Part shown: positions 1 to 8,284 of the stretch, one piece after another | Position numbering within the stretch: the first letter of the stretch is position 1 | How the letters are laid out: every line of letters starts with the position of its first letter | Origin: Dehalobacter restrictus DSM 9455 | GTDB lineage: Bacteria; Bacillota; Desulfitobacteriia; Desulfitobacteriales; Syntrophobotulaceae | Direction of reading: 5' to 3' | DNA: 64,000 bases | Assembly (NCBI RefSeq): GCF_000512895.1 | Contig: NZ_CP007033.1 | Span: 2,219,001 to 2,283,000, forward strand | The notes under the pieces: generated by a model | The model's input: only the letters and a program-made list of their open reading frames with translations | Databases searched by the model: none | What the model was told of the DNA's origin: nothing | Program-made: the position numbers and the translations under genes

Positions 1-160
1 GCACATCGTCAAGCCTCTGGGCTTCCAGCGCTTCCAGAACGTCTGCAGGCTGCAGGCTCCCGGCTGATTTCACAATAACGCCATCTTTAACCAAGACATC
101 ATTGATCCCGGACAATCTTTGGGCCGGGTCAATCACATACGCATTCTTAATCCACAACAC
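1..160 (-). CDS. pyrC: Dihydroorotase, N-terminal fragment (truncated by window edge)
   Basis: The frame opens with GTG (160-158), preceded 8 bases upstream by an AGGAGG site (minus strand, 173-168), and stays open to base 1. The 53 visible residues begin MLWIKNAYVIDPAQ and continue with DVLVKDG, the usual start of a dihydroorotase/amidohydrolase (first beta-strands of the metal-dependent hydrolase fold). The catalytic HxH site lies outside the window. The start overlaps the end of pyrB by 14 bases, so the two are translationally coupled. Dihydroorotase catalyses the third step of pyrimidine synthesis, which fits the pyrR-pyrB-pyrC order. The name rests on operon position plus the N-terminal pattern. 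Confidence 0.8.
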   Translation of the reverse strand, partial: MLWIKNAYVIDPAQRLSGINDVLVKDGVIVKSAGSLQPADVLEALEAQRLDDV

Positions 161-1082
161 TGCCTGTCCCTCCTATCAACAAGTAAATCAAAGCCATCCG
201 AACGGCAACACCGTTGGTGACCTGCTCTTCAATCACAGACTGCACACTGTCAGCCAAATCACTCGTAATCTCGACACCTCTGTTCATCGGACCGGGGTGC
301 ATGATAATAGTATCTTTGCCGGTTTGTTTTAACCTTTCCAGGCTAAGACCGTATAACCTGCTGTATTCCCGGATTGACGGAAAGAGGCCGCTTTGCTGCC
401 TTTCCAACTGAAGACGGAGAGCCATCACCGCATCGGCCCCGGGCAGTTCTTTATCCAAATCGTAAGAGGTCTTCACACCAAGGTAATTCATTTCCGATGG
501 CAGCAGCGTCGGCGGGCCAACCAAAACGACTTCCGCACCAAGTTTTTTCAGTCCGAGGACATTGCTCCGCACAACTCTAGAGTGCAGCACATCGCCGACA
601 ATCACAATTTTCTTGCCTTGAAGTTCGCCCAGTCTTTCCTGCATCGTAAAAAAGTCCAGCAAGGCCTGAGTCGGATGGGCATGCTGGCCGTCACCACCAT
701 TGATCACGCCGGCTGAAAGCTCATCGGCGAGGAACCCTGCCACCCCTGAGCTGCCATGCCTGATGACTACCAAATCGACTTTCATGGCCTGAAGGGTCTT
801 CGCTGTATCCAGAAGGGTTTCCCCCTTACTTACACTGCTTTGGGCAACTGCAATATTTGACGTATCTGCTCCAAGGATTTTGGCCGCAGTCTCGAAGGAA
901 GTCCTGGTCCGGGTGCTGTTCTCATAAAAAAGCATGACCACAGATTTTCCTCTGAGTGTCGGTAATTTCTTATTGGGTCTTGCCAGAATCTCTTTCATCG
1001 GAGCCGCAGTCTTCAAGATATGTTTGATTTCTTCCGCTGTCAGTATGTCCAGATCAAGCAGGTCCTTGTGCTTCCAATTCAT
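147..1082 (-). CDS. pyrB: Aspartate carbamoyltransferase catalytic subunit
   Basis: A 311-residue ATCase that condenses carbamoyl phosphate with aspartate in the first committed step of UMP synthesis. Visible family motifs: the carbamoyl-phosphate loop STRTRTSFE, HPTQALLD in the middle, VGDVLHSRV at the start of the aspartate domain, and HPGPMNRGVE near the C-terminus. The chosen ATG at 1082 has GGGAGG seven bases upstream; an ATG 18 bases earlier overlaps that ribosome site and gives an unusual N-terminus. No pyrI regulatory-chain gene is visible, as is normal in Firmicutes. Expression is expected to be controlled by the attenuator just upstream. Confidence 0.97.
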   Translation of the reverse strand: MNWKHKDLLDLDILTAEEIKHILKTAAPMKEILARPNKKLPTLRGKSVVMLFYENSTRTRTSFETAAKILGADTSNIAVAQSSVSKGETLLDTAKTLQAMKVDLVVIRHGSSGVAGFLADELSAGVINGGDGQHAHPTQALLDFFTMQERLGELQGKKIVIVGDVLHSRVVRSNVLGLKKLGAEVVLVGPPTLLPSEMNYLGVKTSYDLDKELPGADAVMALRLQLERQQSGLFPSIREYSRLYGLSLERLKQTGKDTIIMHPGPMNRGVEITSDLADSVQSVIEEQVTNGVAVRMALIYLLIGGTGSVVD

Positions 1083-1103
1083 GCGTACGCCTCCCATCAA
1101 TCA

Positions 1104-1138
1104 TTAAAAATTCCTCCAGCCAAAGGGCAGGAGGAATT
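1104..1138 (-). terminator. Attenuator terminator in the pyrB leader
   Basis: On the minus strand a perfect 9-bp stem (AATTCCTCC / GGAGGAATT, 1109-1138) is followed by a short T-run, 22 bases before the pyrB ATG. A terminator immediately in front of a gene in its own operon indicates attenuation. Its loop segment CCCTTTGGCT (1118-1127) can instead pair with AGCCAAGGG (1161-1169), forming an antiterminator. Confidence 0.85.
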
Positions 1139-1160
1139 GAATAATCAACTTTCTCGCTTT

Positions 1161-1194
1161 CCCTTGGCTATCTCTCAGGATAACATTTAAAGGG
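1161..1194 (-). promoter_or_regulatory. PyrR-binding loop (anti-antiterminator) of the pyrB leader
   Basis: The minus strand reads TATCCTGAGAGATA, close to the PyrR RNA recognition consensus ARUCCNGNGAGGYU, with the closing pair switched from A-U to U-A on both sides. It is enclosed by a CCCTT / AAGGG stem (1190-1194 with 1161-1165). The 3' side of that stem is the same AGCCAAGGG needed for the antiterminator. Binding of PyrR-UMP would therefore free the terminator and switch off pyrB. Confidence 0.85.
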
Positions 1195-1212
1195 TTGGAC
1201 TCAAAATGTTCG

Positions 1213-1871
<659 letters not shown>

Positions 1872-1894
1872 CTGATTCAATTTTATTATAATTT

Positions 1895-1923
1895 AGTTTA
1901 GTGTACTATGCACCAAATGTCAA
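1895..1923 (-). promoter_or_regulatory. Probable sigma-A promoter of the pyr operon
   Basis: Minus strand TTGACA (1918-1923), 17 bases, then TAAACT (1895-1900). The -35 box contains the TGA stop codon of rluD. A second -10-like TATAAT lies 4 bases further on (1885-1890) but has no -35 at usual spacing. Transcripts would start just before the pyrR leader. Confidence 0.6.
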
Positions 1924-2885
1924 TCGCTATTCTTTAGCTTTTCCAGAACGTCCCGAAATGATTCGGGTGGATCTGCCGTAAATGTCATCTTTTCTCCGGT
2001 CCTCGGATGAATAAAACTCAGTGTCTCGGCATGAAGAACCTGCCCAGTCATGCCAAAAGGATTTTTTTTTGGCCCGTAAAGCGGGTCTCCCAGCACAGGA
2101 TGTTTCAAATAGGCCATATGTACTCTGATCTGGTGGGTCCTTCCTGTATCCAACACCGCTTTGATCTCGGTAAATTGCATAAATCGTTCCAGTACATAAT
2201 AGTGCGTCACCGCATTGCGGGAATTCTTAAAAACAACCGCCATTTTCTTACGATCCTTTGGATCTCTGCCAATGGGTGCATCCACAGTTCCCGACGGTTC
2301 AGACATCAGCCCGTGAACGACAGCCCTGTAGCTTCGTCCAACACTGTGCTCTTTAATCTGATGGGCAAGATGATGATGCGCGTCATCCGTTTTAGCAACG
2401 ACCAACAGCCCGGAAGTATCTTTGTCGATCCGGTGAATAATTCCCGGGCGGATGACACCATTAATCCCGGAAAGGTTTTGGCAGTGATACAGCAGTGCGT
2501 TGACCAGCGTTCCGCTCCACGCACCAGGAGCAGGATGCACCACCATGCCCTGAGGTTTATTGACCACAAGAAGATCATCATCTTCATACACAATATCCAG
2601 CGGTAATTCTTCAGGCAGAACATCCAGCTTCTGCGCAGGAGGAATACTGATCTCAATACGGTCTTCTTCCTGAACCCGGTAATTGGCCTTCTTAGGCTGG
2701 CTATTGACAAGCACGCGTTCCTGCTGGATAAGGTTTTGTATATAGCTTCTGCTCAGTGAGGTGCATTCCGCCAGCGCCGTATCCAGCCGCTGGCCGGGAG
2801 CTACCTGAACAAACTGCCATTCCTCGCTGTCCGGCTCCTCAATAAAATGATCCTGCGTTTCATCTTCAAAATAATGATTCGTCAT
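1920..2885 (-). CDS. rluD: Large-subunit rRNA pseudouridine synthase, RluD family
   Basis: A 321-residue protein with an N-terminal S4 RNA-binding domain (about residues 33-95, RLDTALAECTSLSRSYIQNLI) and a RluA-type catalytic domain. The active-site motif HRIDKDTSGLLVVAK carries the catalytic Asp; GRTHQIRVHMAYLKHPVLGD follows later. It isomerises uridine in 23S rRNA. The start overlaps lspA by 20 bases; lspA-rluD-pyrR is a common Firmicutes arrangement. The RluD assignment, rather than another RluA paralogue, rests on length and context. Confidence 0.92.
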   Translation of the reverse strand: MTNHYFEDETQDHFIEEPDSEEWQFVQVAPGQRLDTALAECTSLSRSYIQNLIQQERVLVNSQPKKANYRVQEEDRIEISIPPAQKLDVLPEELPLDIVYEDDDLLVVNKPQGMVVHPAPGAWSGTLVNALLYHCQNLSGINGVIRPGIIHRIDKDTSGLLVVAKTDDAHHHLAHQIKEHSVGRSYRAVVHGLMSEPSGTVDAPIGRDPKDRKKMAVVFKNSRNAVTHYYVLERFMQFTEIKAVLDTGRTHQIRVHMAYLKHPVLGDPLYGPKKNPFGMTGQVLHAETLSFIHPRTGEKMTFTADPPESFRDVLEKLKNSD

Positions 2886-3351
2886 TTGTATCCTCTTTCA
2901 TTCGCATCAAAAGTATAATCAACAAGATACCGCCGATGACAATCATGCTGTCGGCGATATTAAAAATATAGGACCAGACCTTGAAATCTAGAAAATCAAT
3001 CACTTTTCCGGTAAGCAATCGGTCCCAGAGATTACCGAGCGCTCCGCCCCCGATCAGACCCATGCTTACCCGCATAAGCCTTTGTCCGTGCGGCACTTTT
3101 CTTTGAAAATAGAACAGGGCGGCAAGAACAATTACAGAAACAGTGACCAGCACCCACTTTTGGCCCTGCAGCATGCCAAAGGCCGCACCGGGATTCAATA
3201 TATATGTCAGATGGAAAAAGCCCGGGATAACGACCCGGCTTTCTCCCAACGTCATATTGCTTTGAACGACCCATTTACTGAGACGGTCTAAGACTAAGAC
3301 AACGATCAGTGTTACCCAGGTATATAAGAATGGCAAAAGGTTACCCTCCAT
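2866..3351 (-). CDS. lspA: Lipoprotein signal peptidase (signal peptidase II)
   Basis: A 161-residue polytopic membrane aspartyl protease that cleaves the signal peptide of diacylglyceryl-prolipoproteins. Four hydrophobic segments are visible. Conserved motifs: NPGAAFGML, then GGALGNLWDRLLTGKVIDFLDF with the first catalytic Asp, and FNIADSMIVIGG with the second. Globomycin is the classical inhibitor of the family. It lies 11 bases after the phosphotransacylase gene and overlaps rluD by 20 bases. Confidence 0.96.
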   Translation of the reverse strand: MEGNLLPFLYTWVTLIVVLVLDRLSKWVVQSNMTLGESRVVIPGFFHLTYILNPGAAFGMLQGQKWVLVTVSVIVLAALFYFQRKVPHGQRLMRVSMGLIGGGALGNLWDRLLTGKVIDFLDFKVWSYIFNIADSMIVIGGILLIILLMRMKEDTNDESLF

Positions 3352-3362
3352 CTAATGAATCA

Positions 3363-3944
3363 TTAATCCTCAATGATCACCGTTCCGGTGTCTCCGTTTT
3401 TAAGCCCCAGCGCATTCGCTTCATCGGTATCGATGTGCAGATCAAGTGCATAAGTTGATTTTACTCTGACCAGAACGTTATGAAGAATGCCGCCACGAGG
3501 TCCTTCAAAAAGCACTTTTACCATATCCTTATCCTTGATACCATACTGCAGCGCATCGTCTTCACTGGCATGGATATGACGCATCGCAGCAATGACTCCG
3601 CGTTCCAGACTTACTTTTTTATCTCCGGCTGAAATATTAATACCGGGTGTCCCTTCGGTATTACCGGAATCTCTTGCCGAAATGTTTAATCCCAGTTTAA
3701 TCGCGTCTGTCACAGCAAGTTCAATCTGGGTTTCATCACGGGCAGGCCCCAGGACACGGACTCCCTCAAGTTTCCCTTTGGGACCGATCAGTGTTACAGT
3801 CTCTTCAGCCGCAAACTGTCCGGGCTGACTTAAGTCTTTCTTTTTAGTAAGTGTACTGTTTTCACCAAAAAGCTGGTTGATATGTTCCTCCGAAAGATGA
3901 AGATGACGATTGGATATTCCAACCGGAACAGAAAATGTACGCAT
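3363..3944 (-). CDS. pduL: PduL-type phosphate acyltransferase (phosphotransacylase)
   Basis: A 193-residue protein with the tandem PTAC domains of PduL: VGISNRHLHLS near the N-terminus, AMRHIHAS in the middle and LHIDTDEANA near the C-terminus. These carry the histidines that bind the two zinc ions. PduL interconverts acyl-CoA and acyl phosphate. No N-terminal encapsulation peptide is present and no microcompartment genes are nearby, so a housekeeping, soluble role in acetate/propionate metabolism is inferred. The ATG at 3944 has AGGAG eight bases upstream; a GTG three codons earlier overlaps that site. The C-terminus is 11 bases from lspA. Confidence 0.9.
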   Translation of the reverse strand: MRTFSVPVGISNRHLHLSEEHINQLFGENSTLTKKKDLSQPGQFAAEETVTLIGPKGKLEGVRVLGPARDETQIELAVTDAIKLGLNISARDSGNTEGTPGINISAGDKKVSLERGVIAAMRHIHASEDDALQYGIKDKDMVKVLFEGPRGGILHNVLVRVKSTYALDLHIDTDEANALGLKNGDTGTVIIED

Positions 3945-4160
3945 GATGTTCACTCCTCAATGTTTGTTTGAATGATCGCTCCATGGTCCATGATCGCAAC
4001 AATTGCTTGTCAAGAAGCTTTCCGATATAAATGACCGCAATACTTTAATGTTTCTATTATAAACCAGATAGCTGCAGATATCCTGCATCGTACGTTTAAG
4101 ATTCAAAAAACTTCTTTGTCTTCAAAGACTCCGATTCCGGCAGATCTGGTAATGGGAATA

Positions 4161-5368
4161 CTAGGGAACCACTGATTAATAACGTTTTTTATCATCCCAA
4201 TAAATAATAAAGTGGGATAATCCCAAGTTAGCGGCCCTATCGCCGCCGATTTCAGCTGCCTTTTCCGAGTAATTCTCGAAAAAAGGCGTACTTATCCCCG
4301 GATTACGCGCATTGGCTTCGCCAGCCGCCGCTTCGGGCGCACATCAGCAGGTTTGCGCTGGCGGCCAGCATATACAGTCTATTCAGATTCTTGGCAATTC
4401 CTCTATAACAAACCTTTTTGAAGCCAAATATGTTCTTAATGATATGAAAGGCGTGCTCCACTTTGGCTCGGACAGACGCTTTCCGAAACTCTATATGGCA
4501 ATAAAAATCCCGTGCAGGGCCATTGTCCATGCTGCGTTTCTTTCCGGGACGCTCAGCGATACGGTAATCAATTTGTGATTTGTGAGGGTCCTCTGTGATT
4601 TCCGGTCGTTTATTTAGTCCCAAATATCCGGCGTCACCGTAGAAAACCTCGTCTTCCGGCCTCATTAGCTTTGACGCTTCGGCTATGTCATGCACATTTG
4701 CGCCTGTTGCCGCTATACCATGAATATAACCGGTCCCTGCGTCCACACCGATATGGCATTTCATGCCGAAATACCACTGATTACCCTTCTTTGTTTGGTG
4801 CATCTCCGGATCGCGGCTACCGCTTGCGTTCTTCGTTGAGGATGGCGCGCTGATCAGTGTGGCGTCAACAATGGTTCCACCTTTCATGATATGTCCGCAC
4901 TGTTCCAAACAACGGTTGATCGCCTCAAAGAATGCCTTCCCTAAGCCGCTTTCCTCAATCAAATGACGGAATTTGAGCAGGGTGGTCGCATCCGGCGCCT
5001 GCTCATGTATGAAGTCTATTCCCATAAATTTTCGCATGGCGTAACTGTCGTAAATGGCATCCTCTACACCTTCGTCAGAAAGGCTAAACCATATCTGCAG
5101 CAGATACATTCTCAGCATTTTTTCAATCCCGAGCGGTGGACGACCGCGCTTACCGTCAAAATAGTGCGGCTGTATAAGCGCCACCCATTCGTCCCAGGGG
5201 ATGATCTCGTTCATTATTTCAAGAAATTCTTCTCGTTTCGTTTTCTTCCGTCGGTTTGAGTATTCTATATCCGAAAAGGTTTGTTGCCCCATTTTTACCA
5301 CCTGTTACTGTTTTCTTTAATTTTACCATTTTTTTGTCCGGGGGGCGATTTAATCAGTGTTTCCCTAG
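4161..5368 (-). mobile_element. Complete IS5-family insertion sequence with CTAG target duplication
   Basis: Inverted ends are visible: GGAACCACTGATTAA at 4165-4179, and the reverse complement of GGAAACACTGATTAA at 5350-5364 (14 of 15 match). The element itself is 1200 bp (4165-5364). It is flanked by CTAG on both sides (4161-4164 and 5365-5368), as expected for the CTAR target of the IS5 group. It holds one intact transposase gene, so it may be active. It separates yggT from pduL. Confidence 0.92.
4303..5292 (-). CDS. IS5-family DDE transposase
   Basis: A 329-residue full-length transposase, in the usual size range of IS5 (about 326). The N-terminal domain begins MGQQTFSDIEYSNRRKKTKRE. The DDE residues are in GGTIVDATLISAP, FYGDAGYLG and SVRAKVEHAFHIIK. 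The ATG at 5292 follows AGGTGG at a 5-base spacing; a GTG three codons earlier is possible. No frameshift or stop interrupts it. Codon usage resembles the host. The gene reads in the same direction as its neighbours. Confidence 0.93.
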   Translation of the reverse strand: MGQQTFSDIEYSNRRKKTKREEFLEIMNEIIPWDEWVALIQPHYFDGKRGRPPLGIEKMLRMYLLQIWFSLSDEGVEDAIYDSYAMRKFMGIDFIHEQAPDATTLLKFRHLIEESGLGKAFFEAINRCLEQCGHIMKGGTIVDATLISAPSSTKNASGSRDPEMHQTKKGNQWYFGMKCHIGVDAGTGYIHGIAATGANVHDIAEASKLMRPEDEVFYGDAGYLGLNKRPEITEDPHKSQIDYRIAERPGKKRSMDNGPARDFYCHIEFRKASVRAKVEHAFHIIKNIFGFKKVCYRGIAKNLNRLYMLAASANLLMCARSGGWRSQCA

Positions 5369-5485
5369 AATTATTTTACCATATGAAGTCAAACCCCGCG
5401 ACGGTACAGGAAGTGTAAAGGCGTTTAAATGGCCTTCACGGTGTCGAATACGTCATGGATGACATGGCATTCGGTTGAGAATACG

Positions 5486-5511
5486 GAAAACTCGTCTCAG
5501 GACGAGTTTTC
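5486..5511 (-). terminator. Intrinsic terminator after the ylm/yggT operon
   Basis: Perfect 11-bp stem GAAAACTCGTC / GACGAGTTTTC with a 4-base loop, 51 bases beyond the yggT stop. The AT ends of the stem provide T-rich sequence on both strands, so it could act in either direction. Confidence 0.7.
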
Positions 5512-5561
5512 TATTTGTGATATTCAATATCTCACTTCATTTGCTGGACGCTTCTTCCGTT

Positions 5562-5855
5562 CTAAATAATGAGCCTGGCAATAAGCGCATAAAGCGGCGC
5601 AAGAATCACACTTTTGATCAGTACGATGGCCAGGACAGCAAAAAACGGGGCAAAATCCACCATCATTGCCTGGTTACCAAGCCGTATTTTTCGAAAAGGC
5701 CTCAAAAGTGGTTCAGTGATATCGTAAATGATCCGAATAAATTGATTACTTGGCGAATGAGGTATCCAGGATAAAATACAGCGTATGATTACAAGCCATT
5801 CCAAGATCAGAAGGACCTTGTCGATAATTGCGTAACTCCAATAAAGAATCGTAAT
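5562..5855 (-). CDS. yggT: YggT/YlmG family membrane protein
   Basis: The frame encodes up to 97 residues with two transmembrane helices and the family signature RCILSWIPHSPSNQFIRIIYDITEPLLRPFRK between them. The first in-frame standard codon is TTG at 5804, but it would cut off half of the first helix and has a poor ribosome site. In-frame codons extend upstream with ITILYWSYAIIDKVLLIL, which matches the usual YlmG N-terminus. An ATT codon at 5855-5853 lies 8 bases after a run of seven G, so a rare ATT start is proposed. YlmG-type proteins help FtsZ/nucleoid organisation. It is the last gene of the ylm operon. Confidence 0.85.
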   Translation of the reverse strand: MTILYWSYAIIDKVLLILEWLVIIRCILSWIPHSPSNQFIRIIYDITEPLLRPFRKIRLGNQAMMVDFAPFFAVLAIVLIKSVILAPLYALIARLII

Positions 5856-5901
5856 TCTGATTACCCCCCCAAGATTAATGCCTGTGGATGAATGCCTTCG
5901 G

Positions 5902-6429
5902 TTAATTGTTGGTTTTAGGCCAGAGGATATCCCGCTCGGTCGTTTTGTAATTCAGCTCGCCGCTAATATCCACATTATTTGGGACAAACAGAAAAATACC
6001 ATTGCCAACCTTCTGCATATTCCCACCTAAAGCATAGGTCGTACCGCTGATAAAATCAACGATTCGCTGGGACAAATGACCGTCGGTCCGTTCCAGGTTC
6101 AGAATAACTGATTTGCGGGCTTTAAGGTGTTCGGCAATTCCCTGGGCTTCCTCGAAAGAGACCGGCTCTACGACGATGACCCTTACCTGCTTTTGGGTGT
6201 GAATGCTGACCACAGAAGCCTGTTTTCTTTTCAGGGCATTGTCTTTGTATGTTTCCCTGCTGAAGGATTCGCTCGGAGCAGGTTCTCTGAGCGCATTATC
6301 TCTGAAACTGCTGTTTCTGGACTTTTCTGCTCTTCCGGAATACTCTTCTTCTAATTCTTCAGGTTCGAAATCGTCCTCATCGTCCCCAAAACCCATAATA
6401 CCTATAAATTTGTCAAGTATCTTTGCCAT
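5902..6429 (-). CDS. sepF: SepF, FtsZ-associated cell division protein
   Basis: A 175-residue protein: an N-terminal amphipathic segment (MAKILDKFIGIMGFG) for membrane binding, an acidic/Ser-rich linker to about residue 75, then the SepF core (VRVIVVEPVSFEEAQGIAEHLK ... VILNLER ... RIVDFISGTTYALGG). SepF forms rings that bundle FtsZ filaments and tether them to the membrane. The ATG at 6429 has GGAGG six bases upstream; an ATG two codons earlier abuts that site. With no ftsA in the dcw cluster here, SepF may be the main FtsZ anchor (inference). Confidence 0.95.
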   Translation of the reverse strand: MAKILDKFIGIMGFGDDEDDFEPEELEEEYSGRAEKSRNSSFRDNALREPAPSESFSRETYKDNALKRKQASVVSIHTQKQVRVIVVEPVSFEEAQGIAEHLKARKSVILNLERTDGHLSQRIVDFISGTTYALGGNMQKVGNGIFLFVPNNVDISGELNYKTTERDILWPKTNN

Positions 6430-6478
6430 TTTCATCCTCCATGATTTTAATTTTTCTATAAGTTTTATTTAAAATATA

Positions 6479-7168
6479 TTAATTCCTGTGTCCAAAAATC
6501 GTGCTTCCGACCCGGACAATCGTAGTGCCCTCTTCGACCGCAGTTTCATAATCCTGGCTCATCCCCATCGACAAGTGGGGAAGACCATCAGGCCCTCCGG
6601 CACCTTTCGTCAGTAAATCATCTCTGATCTCCCTGAGTTTCCGGAAATACCCTCTTGTTTCTTCGGGTCCGGCATTAAGGGCCCCAATCGTCATTAGTCC
6701 GTGAACAGTCACATAGGGGAAATCGTGCACGCTATCCATAAAGTCCTGAATTTCTTCGATCTCGAGACCGGCTTTGGCCTCATCCCTCGCAACATTGACC
6801 TGGACAAGCGTCTTCCATCTGATCTGGCGTTTTTCCCCTTCCAGATTCAGCTTCTCCAACAGAGCAAAGCGATCCAGCGAATGAATGAGCGCGATGCTGT
6901 CGTCTAGGTATTTTACCTTATTCGTCTGCAGGTGGCCAATGATATGCCACTGGCAATCCTGCGGCAGCAAGAGATGCTTGGTCTGCCACTCCTGTACTTT
7001 ATTTTCCCCGAAAGCCCTTAAGCCTGCCCTGTATGCTTCCATGATCCTGTCTTCAGGTACTGTCTTGGATACGGCCAGAAGTGCGATATCTTTCGGGCTG
7101 CGGCCTGCTCTCGCAGCAGCTGCCGCGATTTTTTGCTGTACTTCCGAAATGTTATTGACTATACTCAT
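6479..7168 (-). CDS. yggS: PLP homeostasis protein, YggS/YlmE/PROSC family
   Basis: A 229-residue alanine-racemase-like TIM-barrel protein without a second domain. The PLP lysine is in LLAVSKTVPEDRI; GENKVQEWQTK, WHIIGHLQTNKVKYL and the C-terminal LSMGMSQDYETAVEEGTTIVRVGSTIFG are family hallmarks. It binds pyridoxal phosphate and buffers the free vitamer pool; no catalytic reaction is established. It stands between sepF and a HlyD-like gene, the normal ylm order. Start ATG with AGGAG seven bases upstream. Confidence 0.95.
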   Translation of the reverse strand: MSIVNNISEVQQKIAAAAARAGRSPKDIALLAVSKTVPEDRIMEAYRAGLRAFGENKVQEWQTKHLLLPQDCQWHIIGHLQTNKVKYLDDSIALIHSLDRFALLEKLNLEGEKRQIRWKTLVQVNVARDEAKAGLEIEEIQDFMDSVHDFPYVTVHGLMTIGALNAGPEETRGYFRKLREIRDDLLTKGAGGPDGLPHLSMGMSQDYETAVEEGTTIVRVGSTIFGHRN

Positions 7169-7288
7169 TGTACTCCTGCCGCCTTTGTTGGCGTATGATC
7201 ATTTATATGTTCTACATTTTCCTTGATTTCCCTGCTTTTTATGCAAGAAATGGCTTGGATTTGTTGACTTTTTTAAAACTTTTTTAAA

Positions 7289-8260
7289 TCAAGACTTTAC
7301 ATACATGCCTTCAATGCCCTCTACCGGGTTAACGACAACCCGAACGCCTTCTGGAAGACCTTCGACACAGACTAAATTCTCGTTGCTGTCCTTGACGATG
7401 ACACTCTGGTAGCGGATCACGCCATCCTCCAGGACATAGACTCCTTTTTCCTCACCGGAGGTGCACAAGGCACTGGCAGGAACGACCGAACCCTTGGTCG
7501 GGGACCGAAATCTCCAGATAATTTCGCGTATCCTGTTCTCCGTTGTCCCTTGAACATATTGACTAAAACGGATCACTGCTCCTCCGGGCTGCGCCGAAAG
7601 TTTCATGACCGTACCATAGCATTCTTCGTCATCAATCACAAACTCAACAACATCTCCAATAGCCAGGGAATCCTGGATCCCCAGATACACAAATACCCAG
7701 CTCGGATAAAGGTTGTTCACCATCTTGCCGATCGGGGAATGCAGACTGACCGTGGTATTCTGACTGTTATCCGCAGATTGACCGTTCCCCTGGGCAGTCT
7801 CTGTCTGCTTCGTTTCTGTCCCGTCATTTTGCGTCTGGGCCAATAATCTGTCCAGATCCATATTCATCAGATTTTCCGATGTCATGATCTGTTCCAGCCC
7901 GTCCCGCTGCGAATAAAACAGGCCCGAAACCGGTGCGCTTATCCATATCCCTGAGTCAGATTGCTCATGTCCTACTCCGGCAGGGATCACGCGGGCTACT
8001 GATTCACCCTTTTTAAATCTTCTTCCTTCCGCGCCAACCAGTACAACGGTTCCTTCAGCCGGCGCCGTCAGTACGGTTTCCGTATTGGCAAATACGGCCT
8101 TCACTGTTTTTTCGTGTTGTACAAGGCCCTGATGAACAGTCTCAAACGAAAGTGAGCCGGCAATCCACGATGACCGGTAATCCCAAAGGAATAGGCCGAT
8201 TATAGACAAAACCAATATCATAAAAAATACATTAAATCTTTTTCTGGTTTTTTTAGCCAT
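7289..8260 (-). CDS. HlyD-like membrane-anchored adaptor protein of the ylm locus
   Basis: A 323-residue protein with one N-terminal membrane helix (about residues 9-27), followed by an extracytoplasmic part. A biotinyl-lipoyl-like half motif (VLTAPAEGTVVLVGAEGRRFKKGESVARVIP) and its partner (ISAPVSGLFYSQRDGLE) resemble HlyD/membrane-fusion adaptors. A Gln/Asn/Thr-rich stretch follows, and the C-terminal beta domain ends VEGIEGMYVKS. No ABC transporter or outer membrane component is nearby. The gene is inserted between yggS and pgeF, so a link to envelope or division functions is inferred; the real substrate is unknown. Start chosen as the third of three tandem ATGs, 6 bases from AGAGGA. Confidence 0.75.
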   Translation of the reverse strand: MAKKTRKRFNVFFMILVLSIIGLFLWDYRSSWIAGSLSFETVHQGLVQHEKTVKAVFANTETVLTAPAEGTVVLVGAEGRRFKKGESVARVIPAGVGHEQSDSGIWISAPVSGLFYSQRDGLEQIMTSENLMNMDLDRLLAQTQNDGTETKQTETAQGNGQSADNSQNTTVSLHSPIGKMVNNLYPSWVFVYLGIQDSLAIGDVVEFVIDDEECYGTVMKLSAQPGGAVIRFSQYVQGTTENRIREIIWRFRSPTKGSVVPASALCTSGEEKGVYVLEDGVIRYQSVIVKDSNENLVCVEGLPEGVRVVVNPVEGIEGMYVKS

Positions 8261-8284
8261 CATCATTCCTCTTACAAACAGTAC

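Noticed and set aside
5429-5569. Short plus-strand frame (about 46 codons, starts MAFTVSNTSWMTWHS) between the IS end and yggT
   Set aside because: It has a weak AAAGG site, overlaps the yggT 3' end and the terminator hairpin, and shows no known motif; chance is as likely as a gene.
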